Assembly (NCBI GenBank): GCA_963210315.1
Contig: OY723265.1
Coordinates: 1,860,001-1,924,000 of the forward strand
Source of the DNA: Rhynchopus euleeides
Lineage: Eukaryota; Euglenozoa; Diplonemea; Diplonemida; Diplonemidae
Length of the DNA: 64,000 nt
Direction of reading: 5' to 3'
In this document: in pieces, positions 36,435 to 46,300 of the stretch
How the letters are laid out: each line of letters opens with the position of its first letter
How positions within the stretch are numbered: the first letter of the stretch is position 1
Made by a program: the position numbers and the translations under genes
The notes under the pieces: model-generated
Seen by the model: only the letters and a program-made list of their open reading frames with translations
Told to the model about the DNA's origin: nothing
Databases searched by the model: none

Positions 36435-37742
36435 TACCTACCACCCCCCGTGTATATGTCACCCCCCAAAAGGGGTGTGTTTATGTCACCCCCCCAGGGC
36501 TGCTGGGGGGGTGACATAAACACACCTTTTGGGGGGTGGGGTGTCGTGGGCACTCTTACAGGCTGAGACGACGTGTTGGTCAAGATTTTGGGGAGTAAAT
36601 GGCCTCATCACGGTGGCCAGGACTGGGACCTCCCATGTGGGATATCCCAATGGGGTATCCCACACGGGTGATGGTCACTATCCCACAGGGGAGGGCACGT
36701 GTTCCCCCCTGGGAGAACGTACGGTACCGACCTTGTCCATGGGAGACCCGATTGGGTCACGTAGGTTCTCCCAGGGGACATCCTGTCCTCCCATGCGACA
36801 TCCCATGGGACGGATGGGATATCCCTGGTGTTCGTATTGCAGCTTGGGTTAGCGTGCTGGCATCGCAGCAGTGTCCCCTCGAGTCCACTCAGTGAGAACC
36901 GATTCCGCTCTCCTACTCCTGCTCTACGTGATACCACACGGTCTCGCTCTCCTCCTCGTTGCGCTGGAAAGGAGGGGTGACACACACACACACACTGGAA
37001 GCCGGGGATTGCCTGCTGATACTGAGACGCAATCTTCGCGACGACGCGTTGAAGAGAGCGCGGAATAGCCGCCGAACGAAAGATGGAGGGAGAGGGGATG
37101 CAGCGGGTGCGCTTTGGAACCGCACGTATCACCTGCTTCCGGAGGAAACGGGAACGAGAAGGACAGACAGTACGTGTCTTGCGCTCCAGAAAGACCCAAC
37201 GCAGGCTCTTCAACACGGGCAATGCGGGGTCTCTTCAACTTCGGTGCCACCTGCTCGCCAACGCTGTGTTGCAGGTTGCTTCACGTGTCAGATGGGTGAC
37301 CCAGCACTTCTCCTGCAGCGCAAGCATTTCAACATATTGCCCAACGACGACCCATCCAAAGTGAGAGTACGCGGTGCTCCTCCTCGGTTACTCTCGGTGA
37401 TGCGCTGTCCGTGCCATTCATGTAGGTTGTCCGGACGGACACGCATGTGAGCTTGAAGTGTTTGTCTCGCAATAACGGGACACCATGCCCTGTCTCCTCC
37501 TCCCCTTCCACCGGGGATGACATCCAGTTCTGCCTGTCCTCCCGACAGGCCAACCTGGAGTGCCAAGAGACGCCCCCCGAGCGTCTCTTGGCACTCCAGA
37601 TTGGCCTGTGAGAGGGCTGAGGTGTGTGCGCGTGTGCGTATAGGGCCTCAAAGGCAACCACCCTAAAAAGGTGTGTTTATGTCACCCCCCTCCCGATTTT
37701 TGCACCTGGGGGGGGTGACATATACACGGGGGGTGGTAGGTA
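36435..37742. mobile_element. TIR element with TACCTACCACCCCCCGTG ends
   Basis: 1308 bp. Left end TACCTACCACCCCCCGTGTA continues as TATGTCACCCCCC, and the right end is the inverse. Subterminal copies of GTGTTTATGTCACCCCCC in both orientations form hairpins at about 36457-36541 and 37670-37742. The inside has short TATCCCA/TGGGATA palindromes (36605-36830) and a perfect-looking hairpin on CTGGAGTGCCAAGAGACG (37547-37609). Open frames inside are weak. The ends resemble those of the 21527-21894 element, so they are probably one family. No target duplication is clear. Confidence 0.7.
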
Positions 37743-38977
37743 GAAAAAAAATATCCCATCAGCAAATCCAATGGAGGGGGAACGGGCGTGGGGTGGCAGG
37801 GGAAGCTGATGTGTGCCGAAACATATCTGTGCCAGGCCTTTATTTGCTGCACATATAGGAAAGGCACAAAGAGACATCCTGGCATACCCTCGCACCCCCA
37901 CACCCCCTTCCCCGCGACATTCTTTTTTTTCCCCTTTATTTTTTTTGCCGCCTCGACGCAAACAGCGGCACCAGCAACAACATCATCATCATCATCATCA
38001 CACCACCACATGCTGGCAGCAATGCGCTTGCCATAGCCATTCGTTGTTAGAACCCCTCCTCCTCCTCTTCTCTCTCTCTCTCGCCCCCCTTCCCCTTCCC
38101 CTCCCGTTCCCAAACCCCAGCCCGAAACCCGTCCCCTGACATTTATCCCTTCACCAGGGATTTTTGGCGGTGTTCTTTTGTTGTTCACTCCCCCCCCCCC
38201 CCCCAGTGGCTGGCTTAACGCCGGGGTACTGTAAGCAGGGGGCTGGCCGGGGGGGGGGGGGGGCTCCACGGTGGGATCTTGTAAATTTTACATGTAAAAA
38301 TACTGATTTTTACATGTATTATACATGTATAATACTTGCATGTCAACTATTATACATGTATAATACATGTATATGCCTGAAATATACATGTAAAATACAT
38401 GTATATCAAGTAAAAATACATGTATAATAGTTGCATGTCAACTATTATACATGTATTTTTACTTGATATACATGTATTTTACATGTATATTTCATGCATT
38501 TACATGTATTTTACATGTATAATAGTTGTCATGCAAGTATTATACATGTAAAATACTTGCATGACAAGTAAAATACTTGCATGCAAGTAAAATACATGTA
38601 TTTTACTTGCATGCAAGTATTTTACTTGTCATGCAAGTATTATACATGTATTTTACTTGTCGTGCAAGTATTTTACATGTATAATACTTGCATGACAAGT
38701 ATTATACATGTAAAATACATGTAAATGCATGAAATATACATGTAAAATACATGTATATCAAGTAAAAATACATGTATAATAGTTGACATGCAACTATTAT
38801 ACATGTATTTTTGCTTGATATACATGTATTTTACATGTACACGGTGGACTCCAGCGGCCCTAGCGGGAGTCTGGGAGCGGGAGTCTGAGCGGGTGTCAAA
38901 GACTCCCGCTAGGGGGAGTCTGACTCCCCCTAGCGGGAGTCTTTTCACCTATTTTCATCCATTTTTCCCATGATATA

Positions 38978-39306
38978 CCGTATACGTAAATATTATGGAA
39001 CGTAAATATTATGGAACGGGCCCATTTTTGGCCGGTCCGTTCCATAATATTTACGTTCCATAATATTTACAGGGCCAGTTGGGGACTCGGTGGTGAGGAC
39101 GGCTTGCGTCAGGAATCGCGCGAAAAGTGCACGAGTAGGTCCCGTCAGGGACTCTGTATGCCGTCCGATCACCTGGTCCAAGTCCCCGAGTCGCAGAAAG
39201 CCCTGTAAATATTATGGAACGAAAAAAATCTGGAACGCCAACCCACCAGCGTTCCAAAATATTTACGTTCCATAATATTTACGTTCCAAAATATTTACGT
39301 ATACGG
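38978..39306. mobile_element. MITE with CCGTATACG termini, copy 2
   Basis: 329 bp, apparently identical to 32556-32884, flanked by TA on both sides, inserted just inside the left end of the 38840-42165 element. Confidence 0.9.
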
Positions 39307-40384
39307 TAGTTACAGTCTACTGGCGTGGGGGGTAAAATCATGGTGGAAGAGGGATGGGGAGGGGCTTGTTTTGCTTCTGTCAGTTTCCCCGGACTCTGGA
39401 CTACCTACCTATCCTCCTGGTAGCGGCTACACCTGCGGAGGTGAGCGGTTAGAATTTGAGGTGTCAAAGTGCGGCCATCGCCTGTCGTAGTTGTGTTACA
39501 CCTTGGGCAAGACAAGCCATCCTGCAGGCCTCATCTTCTTCGTCAGAACTGTCATCCCCCTCCTGCTGTGCGCGTTGGTCAAGCGTGCTCAAAGTCGCCT
39601 CGGATGACACGAATGGTGTGAAAGTCGCCCCCAGCGGGATTGGCATTTTGCACAAGCAGAGCGATAATTTGCGGTGTCCTTCGGGGAACCGGAACAGGAA
39701 GTAGGGCGCGCTGATGGGTTCAACGAAGTCCTGTGTGTTGCAGTGCACAAACCCCTTCTGCAGCTGTGTCAACTGTGTGCAAAGAACATACACAGCCAAT
39801 CTATGAGCGTGTCGGGTGTGCAGACACGGACACAGGATGACTTCTCTATACCCGAGGATCCCGTCCTGCGACAGGTGCGCAACCTTCCAAGGCATGCCCG
39901 ATGCGCGCCGCTTCTCTTCTGCCATCGCAAGATCTCTCTCGTAAGTTGCGGAGCTGGCGATTGTAACGGCATCTTTCTTGCGATGTCCGTTCTCTGCTTC
40001 TTCAAATTCGTCGTTGTTCTGCAGAGGCACTGCATCTTCTGGAGCCCACCAATGATGGAGACTGTGTACGTAGGCATTGCGCGTTGATCCCTTTTCGGCA
40101 TGCTCCATCAACCAGTGAAATATATGCCCTGAGATCCGAGCACACAAGAAGGGAATCCGGGCTGACTCATCCTTGCATCCCCAGAAGCGCCAGGGGATGT
40201 CTGCATACCGGAAATGCATGAGGTCTGCAAGGGAGACAAAGAGGTAGCGGAACAAGCCCTTGTAGGTGTGTCCTGTGACAGGCAAGCACGACCTTCCGGA
40301 ACTGAGCACCTGTCCCATGCTGCGACACATTCAGTGCAAGGTTTGTACAGGTCTTGTCGAATATTTTTTTGTTGTCTCATCCAG

Positions 40385-41044
40385 CAGGGGTGGAGCTTGA
40401 AATATGGGGTTGCGGGCTGGATCGGGTCAGATCGGGTCAGCCAATTTTTTCTTATGGGTTCCCCCCCGGTTCGTCTCAGAGATCAGTGCTCGGGCCCAGC
40501 CTCCCGCGAGGTACCGGAACCGATATGCAGCCCCGGACGCGCAAGGACTTGGTTACAAGACAAACACATGCCGTAGGGGGGGTCTGGGAGGCGGAGCTCC
40601 CAGCCGCCGGAGGCCACGGTAGTGAACATCTGTGACTTGCGGGCGTACGGATTCTGTGTGAGTTGGCTGCGTCCTCCTGAGGATACTGAGATTCCCTGAT
40701 GTAAAGGGCTTGGGTACAAGACAGGCACATGCCACAGGGGGGTCTGGGGGGCGGAGCCCCCCAGCCACCGGAGGCCACGGTAGTAAACGTCTGTTGCACG
40801 GTACGGGTTGGGCAGCTTCATTTGTCCTCTATTGTGACTGTTTGAGGCCTGTGCTCATGTCGCTGGGGTCACTTTGCTCACGAAACGCCTCCTGGTCACC
40901 TTGAGGCCCCAAGGCGAGGAGCCAACTTTTCCGGTTTCCCGAAAATCTATATTTTTTTTCTTTTTACCCCTGACCTGATTTTTTGTGAGGGCCTGCAGAA
41001 AATCAGGTCAGCTGGCCCGAAAAAACCCCCAAGCTCCACCCCTG
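40385..41044. mobile_element. hAT-like non-autonomous element (660 bp)
   Basis: Termini CAGGGGTGGAGCTTG and inverse, with a perfect 8-bp target duplication TCATCCAG (40377-40384 and 41045-41052). The CAG start and 8-bp duplication are diagnostic of hAT elements. It contains two copies of the hairpin unit described at 40550-40800. It interrupts the transposase-like gene. Confidence 0.88.
40550..40800 (+). repeat. Hairpin unit, tandem pair, within the hAT-like element
   Basis: Two copies (about 40550-40630 and 40705-40800) of a unit running ACAAGACA, CACATGCC, GGGGGGTCTGGG, the palindromic GGGGGGCGGAGCCCCCCAG, then CCGGAGGCCACGGTAGT. The same unit occurs as a pair on the other strand at 48914-49125. 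Confidence 0.8.
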
Positions 41045-41289
41045 TCATCCAGTACCCTGATCAGCCGCATGGCGAGCCCCTTGCAGTCATGGAGTGCTGG
41101 GGTGACGTAGCGGGCATTGGGAAGCACACCTGCCAAGAGGGAGGGGTAGCCAGCCTCTTTCATCTCAGAGAGAGTCAGGTGCGGGTATCGATGCACCTGT
41201 TGATACCAGCGTTCTTCTGGGATGTCGCACAGTGAGCATCGGTGCCCTCGCCCCCCGCATCGCCTCATTGTTGCCCACTGCTGATCTAT

Positions 41290-41384
41290 ACTCCCGCTAG
41301 CGGGAGTTGGACTCCCCCTAGTTGAGACTCCCGAAAAGGGTTAAACCCGGTAGTGGTACCCTACCCCCGCTGGAGTCCACCGTG
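41290..41384. repeat. Internal copy of the right terminus of the 38840 element
   Basis: ACTCCCGCTAGCGGGAGTTG through CCGCTGGAGTCCACCGTG. It matches the true right end at 42085-42165 except for a short extra segment (AAACCCGGTAGTGGT). It indicates that the 41385-42165 segment was added by a tandem or partial insertion of the same family. Confidence 0.8.
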
Positions 41385-41533
41385 CAAGGCCGGATCAGCC
41401 CACGGGTGGGTTTGAGGAAGAAATCTGGGGGGGCAAAGTTTGCTGCGACTTCCGGTTTCACCCGGCCGAACTCCAGCATCTATCCAGACCCACGGTGCCA
41501 AGCCGTTCGCCCGTGTCGCGATCATTCGCGGCT

Positions 41534-41914
41534 TCAGGCTGCCCCCGACGACACGTTTGTATCCTGCACCTTGCCATACTTCGCCTCCACCTTGTATATG
41601 ACGGAGAGCGCCCTCCTTCCGCATCGTTGCGACTTCCCTGACAGCGAACTTATCCATGTCAGGGAAGACATGGCGATGATTGCGTTGGCCACCTGGGTGC
41701 TGTGCTGGTGGAGCTCCTTGCTCAACACCGTTGCTAGGAGCCTTCTAATGGATCCCAGTGTCAGCACACTGCCCCCTTTTTTAACAGGGAAGGCCGTGCA
41801 AAAATCATGCACAATGTTCGTCGCCTCCGCAGCCTCGGGACTCTCTGCGCTCTTCTTCTTCTTAATCGACTTTGCCGCCGGCTTCGCTGCCGGCTTCGTT
41901 GTCGTCTTCCCCAT
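41534..41914 (-). CDS. Histone H2B-like fragment carried in a transposon
   Basis: ORF of 126 aa, ATG at 41914. The N terminus is a Lys/Ala tail (TKPAAKPAAKSIKKKK) like histone tails. Residues 57-88 (LTLGSIRRLLATVLSKELHQ, then HSTQVANAIIAM) follow the spacing of H2B alpha-3 and alpha-C (consensus [20 protein letters not shown], then HAVSEGTKAV): T, I, L, EL and H fall in register. The alpha-1/alpha-2 part expected upstream is missing or very short. Oddly, a segment resembling H2B alpha-1 (VIYKVEAKYGKVQDTNVSS against IYKVLKQVHPDTGISS) follows at the C terminus. It may be a rearranged H2B pseudogene, a captured host gene, or chance similarity. It lies between the internal and the true right end of the 38840-42165 element. 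Confidence 0.42.
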   Translation of the reverse strand: MGKTTTKPAAKPAAKSIKKKKSAESPEAAEATNIVHDFCTAFPVKKGGSVLTLGSIRRLLATVLSKELHQHSTQVANAIIAMSSLTWISSLSGKSQRCGRRALSVIYKVEAKYGKVQDTNVSSGAA

Positions 41915-42540
41915 TTTTGTGAATCAGGTCTGCGAGCTGGGATGGGTGGAAACGTCCGTTTCGTTTGGTGTGGCTGTACTTCAGTGACGAGTGCCACATT
42001 GCATAGGTATCATGGGAAAAATGAGTGAAAATAGGTGAAAAGACTCCCGCTAGGGGGAGTCAGACTCCCCCTAGCGGGAGTATAGACTCCCGCTAGCGGG
42101 AGTTGGACTCCCCCTAGTTGAGACTCCCGAAAAGGGTTACCCTACCCCCGCTGGAGTCCACCGTGTATATTTCAGGCATTTACATGTATTATACATGTAT
42201 AATAGTTGACATGCAAGTATTATACATGTATAATACATGTAAAAATCGGTATTTTTACATGTAAAATTTACAAGATCCCACCGTGTCCCCGCGGGCTGAG
42301 GTCAGGCTGGCGACCCAGGTTTTCAGGGTGACACCAGGATTTCCTCGAAATTTTGGGTGACCCCCACCCTGGTCGGGGGGGGGGTCCCTCGCAAAGTGGG
42401 GGACAGGGGGGGGGGGGGTACACTGGCTACCTCCCGCACCTGTAGGAAAGGACCCCCCCCCCCCCTTGTACCTGTACAGGGGGGGGGTACTTTTACCCAA
42501 TTGGCATTTCCCAGTAAGTGGTGTCAATAGGCACCCCATG

Positions 42541-43396
42541 GCCAAAATGACCCCACCACAATCCGCACGGATCCCAAATATCCCAAAGAACGGGTTTTTG
42601 GAAAATCCGAGGGGGGGGGTCCCGCTGGGTGGGTAGGTGGGGTGGGGTGTGGGCTGGTGAAGGTGGCTGCCTCCCAGCCACCTTCACCCATGACCAGTCC
42701 CTGAACCAGACCCACGTTTCATGGGCGAAACTTGGCTCGTACACCACCAAAGTGACCCCACTGTGATCCGCAAAAATTCCAAACGTTCAAAAGAAAGGGG
42801 TTTTGGAACACCCGAGGAGGGGGTCCCGCTGGGTGGGTGGGGTGGGGTGTGGGCTGACTGCCTCCCAGCCACGCTGACCAGCCCCTGAACTAGACCCGTG
42901 TTTCATGGGTGATGCTTGGCTCGCACACCACCAAAGTGACCCCACTGTGATCCGCACAAATTCCAAACGTTCAAAAGAAAGGGGTTTTGGAACACCCGTG
43001 GAGGGGGTCCCGCTGGGTGGGTGGGTGTGGCTGCCTCCCAGTCACATTCCCTTTGGACCAGCCCCTGAACCAGAGGCACATTTCATGGACGGTGTTTGGC
43101 TCCTAGACCCACAAAGTGACCCCACTACGATCCGCAAAAGTTCCAAACGTTCAGAAGAACGGGGTTTTGGAATACCCGAGGAGGGGGTCCCGCTGGGTGG
43201 GTGGGCTGGTGTGGCTGCCTCCCAGTCACATCCTCCTGGGGCCAGCCTCCTATGACCAGACCCTGAATCAGACCCACATTTCATGGGTGAAGCTTGACAC
43301 CTCGACCCACAGTGTGACCCCACTACGATCCGCACAGATTCCAAATAGTCAAAAGAAAGGGGTTTCGGAACACCCGAGGAGGGGGTCCCGCTGATT
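42541..43396. repeat. Tandem repeat, about 185-bp unit, 4.5 copies
   Basis: Each unit has GTGACCCCACTGTGATCCGC (with variants), TTCCAAACGTTCAAAAGAAA, GGGGTCCCGCTGGGTGGGTG, a CTGCCTCCCAGCCAC block and a TTTCATGGGTGAAGCTTGGC block. Units start near 42541, 42748, 42931, 43109 and 43301. Unit lengths vary by small indels. It directly follows the transposon stack. Confidence 0.85.
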
Positions 43397-46300
43397 TTGG
43401 GTCACTTTCGGGTGATGTCAGGTACCTGGAGTGACCGCAGGTAGCCCATTTTCAGGGTGGGAGCCCTACTCGTACGTCACCCAGATTCAGCCCAAACCGT
43501 GCACCTCGGGTGCACGGTCGCCGGCAGCGCGCGGGCACCCGGAAACAGGCCGCATTTGCGCGCGCTGCCTGCACCCTGCACGCCAGCCCCCCCCCCCCGG
43601 GGCTGTAAGCGACCCCCCAGAAAATTACCCCAGCCACTGCCCCCCCCCCCCCCCATCACTCCCTCCACCGCCCTCATGCTTTGTTCCCACGTTATTGGAA
43701 GGAGGGGGGGGGGCGGGCTTCGCGGGAACCAATCAAAAGGGGGGGGGGGTTCGCGATTTCGGTGATATTTGGCAATTTTCGTGCCCGGGTTTTGGGCGCA
43801 CAAACGGCGGAGGCATGCGAGAAGAAGGCACACATAAACGCCTTATCTTTTTGTGTCCCCCCCCTTTTTTTTTTACTAGTTACGAGCGACGAAGCGTAGC
43901 GAAGTCGCGAAGTAACGAAGGAAATCGTACGACTGAAGCTTTGGATTAGCACCTCATGCCACTTCACAGGGCCTCAACACAGCCTTGAGACAGCAAGTGT
44001 GCGCTCAACAAAAAGTAGTCCGGAACTGTTCTCCCACAGTTGCTGGACAGGGTGTCTATAATAAAGCGAAAGGAGTACGATTTTGGCCACGTCTCCTTAT
44101 GGTCATTGCGTGGTGATAATCTTCCGCCAGCCAAAAAATACAGCTTGTCGAAAAAATTGCAGCAGCGGCAGAAAAGGGGGGGGCAACATATATGCTGCCG
44201 GACCCCTCCCACCCCCTTCCGCAGGCGCTATCTTCCTGCTGACACTCTATCACCTTCCCCCCCCCCCACGGGCTTCCTCATCTTTTCTTTTGCCTCAACA
44301 AGCCTTTGCTTGTTCATGCGATCGAGGCGGTCAGCGGGGGGGGGGGGGGGGCGCGGTATACTGAATCAAGGTAAACAACAAAATCGATCGGCACCCAGCA
44401 GGGGTTATTTCTGCTTTTGCGGGGAAAAAACCAGACACTCCTTGTGATGTCTGCGGTTGCCAGGATGTCTGGGGCGTGGTGCGTTTCACATGTCTGATGA
44501 TCGGACACGAGGTGCCTCTTGTTCCACAAGGCACGTCCTGGGGAACATGCCCTTTTTCGTTGAGTCTATTCATTTGGAAGTTTGAGGCCTCGAGTCTGCC
44601 CCGCCATGTTCGCGTCTTCTCAGCGTGCTCCAAGGGATGCTGTGTTGGCAAGACCACCGGTGCGCCGGGGGGGGGGGGGGGGAGGGGGGGGTATGGGTGT
44701 GGGTTCCCTTATTCTGATTCCAATGGTTGCCAGGCGAATTGAGATACCCCTTGGTTGACAAGGTCTCTTTATGTGTGTGTATTATAAAACTATGTCTGCA
44801 GTGCATCTGGCAGTTTCGTGTTGCAGGGTGCATCACGGCAGAGTGTGTGAGGGGGTCGATGGGGGTTGTCTGCGATTGCGTCGGGCAATTTATTGGGAGG
44901 TGGGGATCGGGATTTTCTGGCAGACGAGGCAAAAAAACAAGCGGACAAGCGCAGACAAACAAACAAACAAACAAACAAACAAACAAACAAACAAACAAAC
45001 AAACAAACAAACAAACAAACAAACAAACAAACAAACAAAACAACCTGAAACGAAAGAACTAATCAAATACATTACACGGCGTTATGTGGGGCTATCGGGC
45101 CGTCGGGGAGGGTCTTCTCTTTTGCCGAAGTGCGTTGTTACCTCCGGCTTCGGCCTATTTTTTTCGGCGGTGTCTTCGTCACGCAAAACCATCTGCGTGC
45201 CACCCCCACCACCCCCTCCCTTCCGCCCCCACCCCCACCCCCCGACCCCAACCGATGTGCATTTTTACGGACCTACTACCTCTGCTGTGGCAATGTGTTA
45301 TCCCCTCCCTGTCACCCCCTCGGATACGTCCCCTGTTCCTTCCATCCCCTCCCGAAAACCCCGCATTCCCTTTTTTGCAAACCGGGGGGTTTTCAAAACA
45401 GTGTGAGGGCCTTCGGCACCAGGTGCCGAAAGCGGCCCGTTGTTTTTTGGTGAGTTTCCACCTTACCGTTTGACGGGGAGGTGTGTGTGTGTGTGTTTGT
45501 CTTTGAAGAAGACATATCGCCCCGAAGATATGCATTCAAGTTGTATAGCGAAAAACGCCACTCCGCTCCCCCCCCCCCCCCAAAAAAAAAGGTTATCTTT
45601 TTGGCTTTGGCGCACAAAACAACATCCATATATTTACTTGACGTCACACCCCCCGTTCCCCACGCATCTGTTCACCCCCCCGCCCCCCTCACCGCCCCAC
45701 AAGAAGGGAGTTCCACGAAGGCGTGTGCAGAGGGGTGTTGTCACAGCCGACGAGTAACCCCTCCCCCCTCCACTTTTTCGTGCTCTCTGGTTATATCCTT
45801 CACATTTGGACCACACATCACAGTCACACGTCATGCATTTTTGTGCGTGGGCCTCAGTGCGCTCGGCACTGCTAAACAGATCCTCGTTGTGTGTCTTGTG
45901 TGTCCCTGGTTCCCGCAGTGTTTATGTTGAGTGGGCAGACAGTGGGCCAACATATTTAAAAAAAACCGGCGTGTGTTTTGTTTTTTTTTTGGCCGCGGCC
46001 TGCCCTCCAACTAAAACAACTGCCTCTGCTGGGTTACGTGGCACCACAGCTAGCTTCCCCCCTTCCCCTCCCCCCCCCCTCTCTCTCTCTCTCTCTAACC
46101 CAGGTTCCCACACCATCTCCTGCACTCGCGGATTAATGACCCACTTACATGTGTGTGTGTATTCGCTGGTGTGGCTGTTGCAGTCCTGCCTTGGATGCAA
46201 AATGAAATGTATTTGATGTGAATCGACCAGCTGGGGTGGGGGGGCAAAGGTGCGCGCCTCACGGCCGGCCCTGCTGGTTGACTGCCCATGTATAGACGAG

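Larger units (their letters stand above)
39464..41268 (-). pseudogene. Transposase-like gene, interrupted by a hAT-like insertion
   Basis: The upstream part (41268 down to 41045) reads a Cys pair (HRCSLCDIPEERWYQQVHRY) and a LPNARYVTPALHDCKGLA motif. The downstream part (40330 down to 39464, 288 aa) contains TYKGLFRYLFVSLADLMHF, then HSLHHWWAPEDAVPLQ with FEEAENGHRKK, and an acidic tail (GDDSSDEEDEA). The two parts are in the same frame once the 660-bp insertion and one 8-bp duplicate are left out. An in-frame TGA then separates them just before the ATG at 40330, so the gene is probably dead. The x-LHDxKG motif and the Glu in the late HH...E segment look like parts of a DDE transposase core, but no Asp residues can be assigned and the superfamily is not certain. 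It lies between the TIRs of the 38840-42165 element. Confidence 0.55.
38840..42165. mobile_element. CACGGTGGACTCC element, inserted in the 38267 element
   Basis: 3326 bp with ends CACGGTGGACTCCAGCGG and the inverse, TA on both sides. Removing it restores a normal ACATGTATATTTCA array unit. Subterminal GACTCCCGCTAGGGGGAGTC palindromes occur at both ends (38850-38940, 42040-42110), plus shared AAAATAGGTGAAAAGACTCC flanks. It holds a transposase-like gene on the minus strand, an internal copy of its own right end (41290-41384) and an H2B-like ORF between that copy and the real end. Its first eight bases equal those of the host element, so the two may share a transposase. Confidence 0.8.
38267..42285. 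mobile_element. CACGGTGGGATCTTG element, copy 1, host of a nested stack
   Basis: Ends CACGGTGGGATCTTGTAAAT and its inverse, flanked by TC on both sides (38265-38266, 42286-42287). Its own DNA is mostly an array of ACATGTA/TACTTGCATG palindromic units (38285-38839 and 42166-42270) with no coding capacity. A second element (38840-42165) is inserted in it. A copy with the same ends lies at 58380-62534. The CAC-start, 2-bp duplications and subterminal repeat arrays recall the CACTA/Mirage/Chapaev group; this placement is tentative. Confidence 0.8.

Noticed and set aside
36608-37222. 204-codon minus-strand ORF inside the 36435 element
   Set aside because: No recognisable domain, and several frames on both strands are open here; not supported as a gene.
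42541-43396. CRISPR-like array
   Set aside because: Units of about 185 bp repeat as a whole with no unique spacers; it is a tandem repeat in a eukaryote.
44570-45043. CLFV-repeat ORFs on both strands
   Set aside because: Produced by the AAAC microsatellite.
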